This document shows, piece by piece, positions 44,619 through 47,726 of a stretch of 47,726 bases of DNA. The notes under the pieces are model-generated. The model was not told the DNA's origin. It did no database searches and saw nothing but the letters and a program-made list of their open reading frames with translations. The stretch comes from Dechloromonas sp. (lineage in GTDB: Bacteria > Pseudomonadota > Gammaproteobacteria > Burkholderiales > Rhodocyclaceae), in assembly GCA_028689015.1 (NCBI GenBank), contig JAQTXC010000019.1, positions 1-47,726 of the forward strand, written 5' to 3'. Numbering within the stretch: position 1 is the stretch's first letter; the number at the start of each line of letters is the position of its first letter. The translations under genes were made by a program, and so were the position numbers.

Positions 44619-47414
44619 ATGACCACAACACCGCTCAAATGGCGACTATCGATGGGTATCGGCTTGCTGGCCTTGCTCAGCACCTTGCTGGTCTGGCAAC
44701 TCAGTAGCTCGCTGAGCCGACAGCAAATTGAACGTGACCAGAACACCTTGCTGACCAGTATTGCGGTTCGCATGGCCACGCAAATGGCACACGACATGGA
44801 CGCCCGGGCTGGCGAGCTGCGCTTCCTGGCCAGCCAGAGTGAAATTCGCGACCCCCGCCTCAGCTCGGAAAAGAAACGGGCCATTTTCGAGCGCATGCGC
44901 AACAACTACCCCTTCTATTCCTGGATCGGCATCACCGATACCGAGGGCAACATCGTTGCCGGTACCGATGGTTTGCTGGTTGGCAAAAGTGTGGCCAAGC
45001 GCGACTGGTTCATCAATGGCCGGGACAGTCTGCACTTTGGCGATGCTCATGATGCCTTCCTGCTCGCCAAGTTTTTACCCAAACCAAAATGGGATGACCT
45101 GCCCTTGCGCCTGGTCGATATTTCCCTGCCGGTCCATGACGAGCAGGGGCGACTGCTCGGGGTAATTTGTGGCCACCTGAGCCTGGACTGGGCCTTCGAG
45201 GCCCGCGAATCGATGCTTGATCAACTCAATCGCGAGCATCTCGACCTCATCGTTCTCAACAAGGAGGGCAAGGTCTTGATGGGCACCCCCCGGTTGCCTT
45301 CGCTGAAAGTCGACCTAGCCAGCCTGACCAGTTTCCAGGGGCTGGCCCATAACAGCCGCCAAGTGGCCAATGAACAATGGCCGGATGGCCGAAATTATTT
45401 GACGGCAGCCGTCCGCGAAACCCCCTTTCGCAATTACCAGGGCATGGGCTGGACCATCGTGGCCCGCAAACCGCTCGACATCGCCCTGCAGGCGGCCGAC
45501 CAATTGTCCCGCCTCATCCTGATTGCTGGCATCGGCACCGCCCTGCTCTTCGCCCTCGCGGGCTGGATCGTACTCAACCGCCTGTTGCGGCCGCTTGAAC
45601 AGGTAGCCCAGGTTGCCGAGCGCATCAAGGCACACGACCTGACGACAGAAATCCCCCAACCTGCGGGTGACGACGAAGTCAGTGTGCTGGCTCGCTCACT
45701 GACCGAACTGGTGGCGAGCTTGCAGGCGGCGAATGCCGAACTGCAATTATCGTCACGCGTCTTTGAAGAAAGCGGTCAGGGCATCCTGATCTCCGATACG
45801 AACAACCGGGTGCTCAGGGTCAACCGGGCCTTTGTCCAAATTACCGGCTACCCGGCGGCGGAAATCCTCGGCCAGACGCCGGCCGTTTTGCAATCCGGCA
45901 TGCAGGACAAGGCTTTCTACCAGGCCATGTGGCAACGGCTGGCGCGCCATGGTCAATGGCAGGGTGAAATCTGGAACAAACATAAGGACGGCCATCGCTA
46001 TCCCGAATGGCTGACCATTTACACGCTGCGCGACGAACAGGGGCAAGTCGCTTACTACTTGGCTATTTTCGATGACATCACAGAAAAGAAAAATTACGAG
46101 CGGCGCCTGGTTCACCTGGCCAATTACGACACCCTGACCGAGTTGCCCAACCGCCATTTGTTGCAGGAGCGCACCGACCGGATGCTGCGCGAGGCCACCA
46201 CCAACGCTCAGCAACTGGCGCTGATTTTCATCGACCTCGATCGCTTCAAACTGATCAACGACACCCTGGGCCATCCGGCGGGCGATACGGTGCTGGTTGA
46301 CGTTGCCCGTCGTTTTTCCTTGCTGGTCGGCAACGCGCAATTGCTGGCGCGCTGGGGGGGCGACGAGTTCGTCATCGTCATGCCGATCAAGACAGCCGAT
46401 GACGCGGCGCACATGGCCCAGAATGTTGCCAACGCCCTGCACGCCCCTTTCATCATCGCCGGCGAAGCCTATCAACTCAGCATGAGCGCTGGCATCGCCT
46501 GCTTCCCGAACGATGGCCAATCGGTGGCCGAGTTGCTGCGTTGTGCCGATACAGCGATGTACCAGGCCAAGCAAGCCGGGCGAGGCGAGGCCAGCTTCTT
46601 CACCCCGACGATGAATAGTGAACTGACGCAAACTGTCCATATCAGCCACGCCTTGCGTCTATCCCTCGAACACAAGGATGACAGCCTGAGCCTGGTGTTC
46701 CAGCCCAAGCTGGACCTGCACGGCCAGGCGGTGGTTGGCATTGATATCCTGGCCCGTTGGCAGCATCCGCAGCAGGGTGAAGTCAGCCCGACGCAATTCA
46801 TTCAGATTGCAGAGGACAACGGCCTGATGCCCATGCTCAGCCAATGGCTGATCGAACACAGCGTGCGACAGATCAGCAGCATTCGGCAGGCACTGGGCCG
46901 CGCACTACCTTTTTCGCTGAATCTGTCGGCGCATCAATTGCGCGACACGGCCCTGCCGCGGCAATTGCAAGGTGCCTGTCTGCAAAACGAGCTGCCTTGC
47001 CGCGATCTGACGCTTGAAGTCACCGAAAATGCAATCATGGCCGATGAAAAATCGTGCATCGACAATCTGCTCGCCCTCAAGTCGCTCGGTTTCCGGCTCT
47101 CAATCGACAATTACGGCACCGCTTACGCCAGCCTCAACTATCTACAGACCCTTCGGCCAGCGGAAATCAAGATCGACCGGCGTTTGGTGGACAATTTACC
47201 GGTTGACCCCGAGTACCACGAAAGACTCCAGTTCATCATCAGCATGGCCGACAAGCTGGGCCTCAACGTCGTCGCCACAGGCGTCGAAAACGAGCGCCAG
47301 TGGCAGGCCCTGCAGCCCATGGCTCCCTGGGCTGTACAAGGCTTTCTGTTTGCCCGGCCAATGACTGAAGAGGCCTTGGTCAGTTATATGCAGGCACATC
47401 CCCTCAGCACATGA
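44619..47414 (+). CDS. Cache-HAMP-PAS-GGDEF-EAL protein with intact GGDEF and degenerate EAL
   Basis: A 931-residue inner-membrane protein. A helix at about 12-32 leads to a periplasmic double-Cache-like domain (about 40-280; SWIGITDTEGNIVAGTDGLLVGKSVAKRDWF-type features), a second helix, HAMP, a PAS domain (FEESGQGILISDTNNRVLRVNRAF) and tandem GGDEF and EAL domains. GGDEF is intact at 580-584, without an RxxD inhibitory site. The EAL motif reads D709-I-L, and DDFGTGYSSL reads DNYGTAYASL (D830, N831), so a metal ligand pair is lost and phosphodiesterase activity is unlikely. Predicted diguanylate cyclase with a regulatory EAL domain. A TTG at 44613 is in frame, but ATG 44619 has GGGAG seven bases upstream. 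It is divergent from the hybrid kinase. Confidence 0.92.
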   Translation: MTTTPLKWRLSMGIGLLALLSTLLVWQLSSSLSRQQIERDQNTLLTSIAVRMATQMAHDMDARAGELRFLASQSEIRDPRLSSEKKRAIFERMRNNYPFYSWIGITDTEGNIVAGTDGLLVGKSVAKRDWFINGRDSLHFGDAHDAFLLAKFLPKPKWDDLPLRLVDISLPVHDEQGRLLGVICGHLSLDWAFEARESMLDQLNREHLDLIVLNKEGKVLMGTPRLPSLKVDLASLTSFQGLAHNSRQVANEQWPDGRNYLTAAVRETPFRNYQGMGWTIVARKPLDIALQAADQLSRLILIAGIGTALLFALAGWIVLNRLLRPLEQVAQVAERIKAHDLTTEIPQPAGDDEVSVLARSLTELVASLQAANAELQLSSRVFEESGQGILISDTNNRVLRVNRAFVQITGYPAAEILGQTPAVLQSGMQDKAFYQAMWQRLARHGQWQGEIWNKHKDGHRYPEWLTIYTLRDEQGQVAYYLAIFDDITEKKNYERRLVHLANYDTLTELPNRHLLQERTDRMLREATTNAQQLALIFIDLDRFKLINDTLGHPAGDTVLVDVARRFSLLVGNAQLLARWGGDEFVIVMPIKTADDAAHMAQNVANALHAPFIIAGEAYQLSMSAGIACFPNDGQSVAELLRCADTAMYQAKQAGRGEASFFTPTMNSELTQTVHISHALRLSLEHKDDSLSLVFQPKLDLHGQAVVGIDILARWQHPQQGEVSPTQFIQIAEDNGLMPMLSQWLIEHSVRQISSIRQALGRALPFSLNLSAHQLRDTALPRQLQGACLQNELPCRDLTLEVTENAIMADEKSCIDNLLALKSLGFRLSIDNYGTAYASLNYLQTLRPAEIKIDRRLVDNLPVDPEYHERLQFIISMADKLGLNVVATGVENERQWQALQPMAPWAVQGFLFARPMTEEALVSYMQAHPLST

Positions 47415-47529
47415 GCGCGCCGATCAGTCAAAGTCAGCCCCTGTTCGCAAGGCACTGTCACCGAAATCACCCTGCTAGCCACCGAAAACTCGCCTATTCT
47501 TTCGCAGTCGACCCCGGTTTCACTCAAAA

Positions 47530-47726
47530 ATGACCGCTTCCCAGCCCTCCTCGGTATCGCTGCGCCAACATTTGCGTTGGCGGGTCGGCTTGCTGGTGTC
47601 GGGGGCCATCTTGCTGGCCAGCGTCGGCTTTTTCATTTTTGTACTGCAACCCATGGTATCGCGCGTTGCCGAAAGCCAGTTCGAACGCTCGGCGGCTGAG
47701 GTCAATGCCGAGTTGAACAAAGTCTT
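47530..47726 (+). CDS. N-terminus of a membrane sensor protein, cut by window edge
   Basis: An open frame from ATG 47530 to the right edge (65 codons). It has a basic start (SLRQHLRWRVG), one strong hydrophobic helix at about residues 19-41 (GLLVSGAILLASVGFFIFVL) and the beginning of an extracytoplasmic domain with a charged helix (SQFERSAAEVNAELNK). This is the layout of a bacterial sensor (kinase, cyclase or chemoreceptor), but the output domain is outside the window. It lies 115 bases after the GGDEF-EAL gene on the same strand. Confidence 0.75.
   Translation, partial: MTASQPSSVSLRQHLRWRVGLLVSGAILLASVGFFIFVLQPMVSRVAESQFERSAAEVNAELNKV

Overview
The window looks like chromosome of a free-living Gram-negative betaproteobacterium, most likely in the Rhodocyclales (Dechloromonas/Azonexus-like). 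That placement is inferred from gene content and order: uvrB next to an aromatic/aspartate aminotransferase and tRNA-Asn, tsaB-rimI-udg, lysR-alr-radA beside lplT, ompR-envZ, ispD-ispF, and many c-di-GMP and histidine-kinase sensors. Base composition is evenly GC-rich with dense coding on both strands. I saw no insertion sequence, prophage, CRISPR array or rRNA, and no gene-free stretch above 300 bases; the longest is about 265 bases at 9310-9574.

Layout. 1-5409 is housekeeping: a low-molecular-weight tyrosine phosphatase cut by the left edge, uvrB, an aminotransferase, tRNA-Asn with a textbook promoter and terminator, a small winged-helix protein and moaA. 5420-9309 holds a PAS-GGDEF-EAL protein convergent with typA/bipA. 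9575-13234 is a calcium-export pair: a CaCA exchanger followed at once by a P-type ATPase with plasma-membrane-type (single site) residues. 13325-16450 holds a PEBP-like secreted protein, a group II truncated hemoglobin and a YgiQ radical SAM protein. 16525-20147 is a possible envelope-to-regulator module: a STAS protein, a CHASE2-SpoIIE phosphatase, and a convergent FecR-OmpA lipoprotein pair. 20226-26083 is a minus-strand operon, lysR-alr-radA-ftsX-type permease, divergent from lplT. 27525-29463 is tsaB-rimI-uracil-DNA glycosylase. 29515-32016 is ompR-envZ with a small divergent periplasmic repeat protein. 32023-35084 has ispD-ispF, an MgtC/DUF4010 membrane protein and a hydrolase-fold protein that seems to have lost its catalytic residues.

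The right end (35114-47726) is rich in surface and second-messenger functions: a LapD-type c-di-GMP receptor with dead catalytic domains, galE, ugd, a REC-kinase protein, a large MASE1/CHASE-type hybrid kinase, a divergent Cache-HAMP-PAS-GGDEF-EAL protein whose EAL domain is probably inactive, and the first 65 codons of another membrane sensor. UDP-sugar synthesis by GalE and Ugd beside c-di-GMP signalling suggests control of exopolysaccharide and attachment; this is inference from context.

Most genes belong to known families. The best candidates for something less described are the CHASE2-SpoIIE/STAS/FecR/OmpA neighbourhood, the divergent periplasmic repeat protein next to ompR-envZ, and the degenerate enzymes (LapD without lapG nearby, the DIL/DN EAL domain, the serine-less hydrolase). 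Many start codons below were moved inward from the longest possible frame where a ribosome binding site or family length argued for it.
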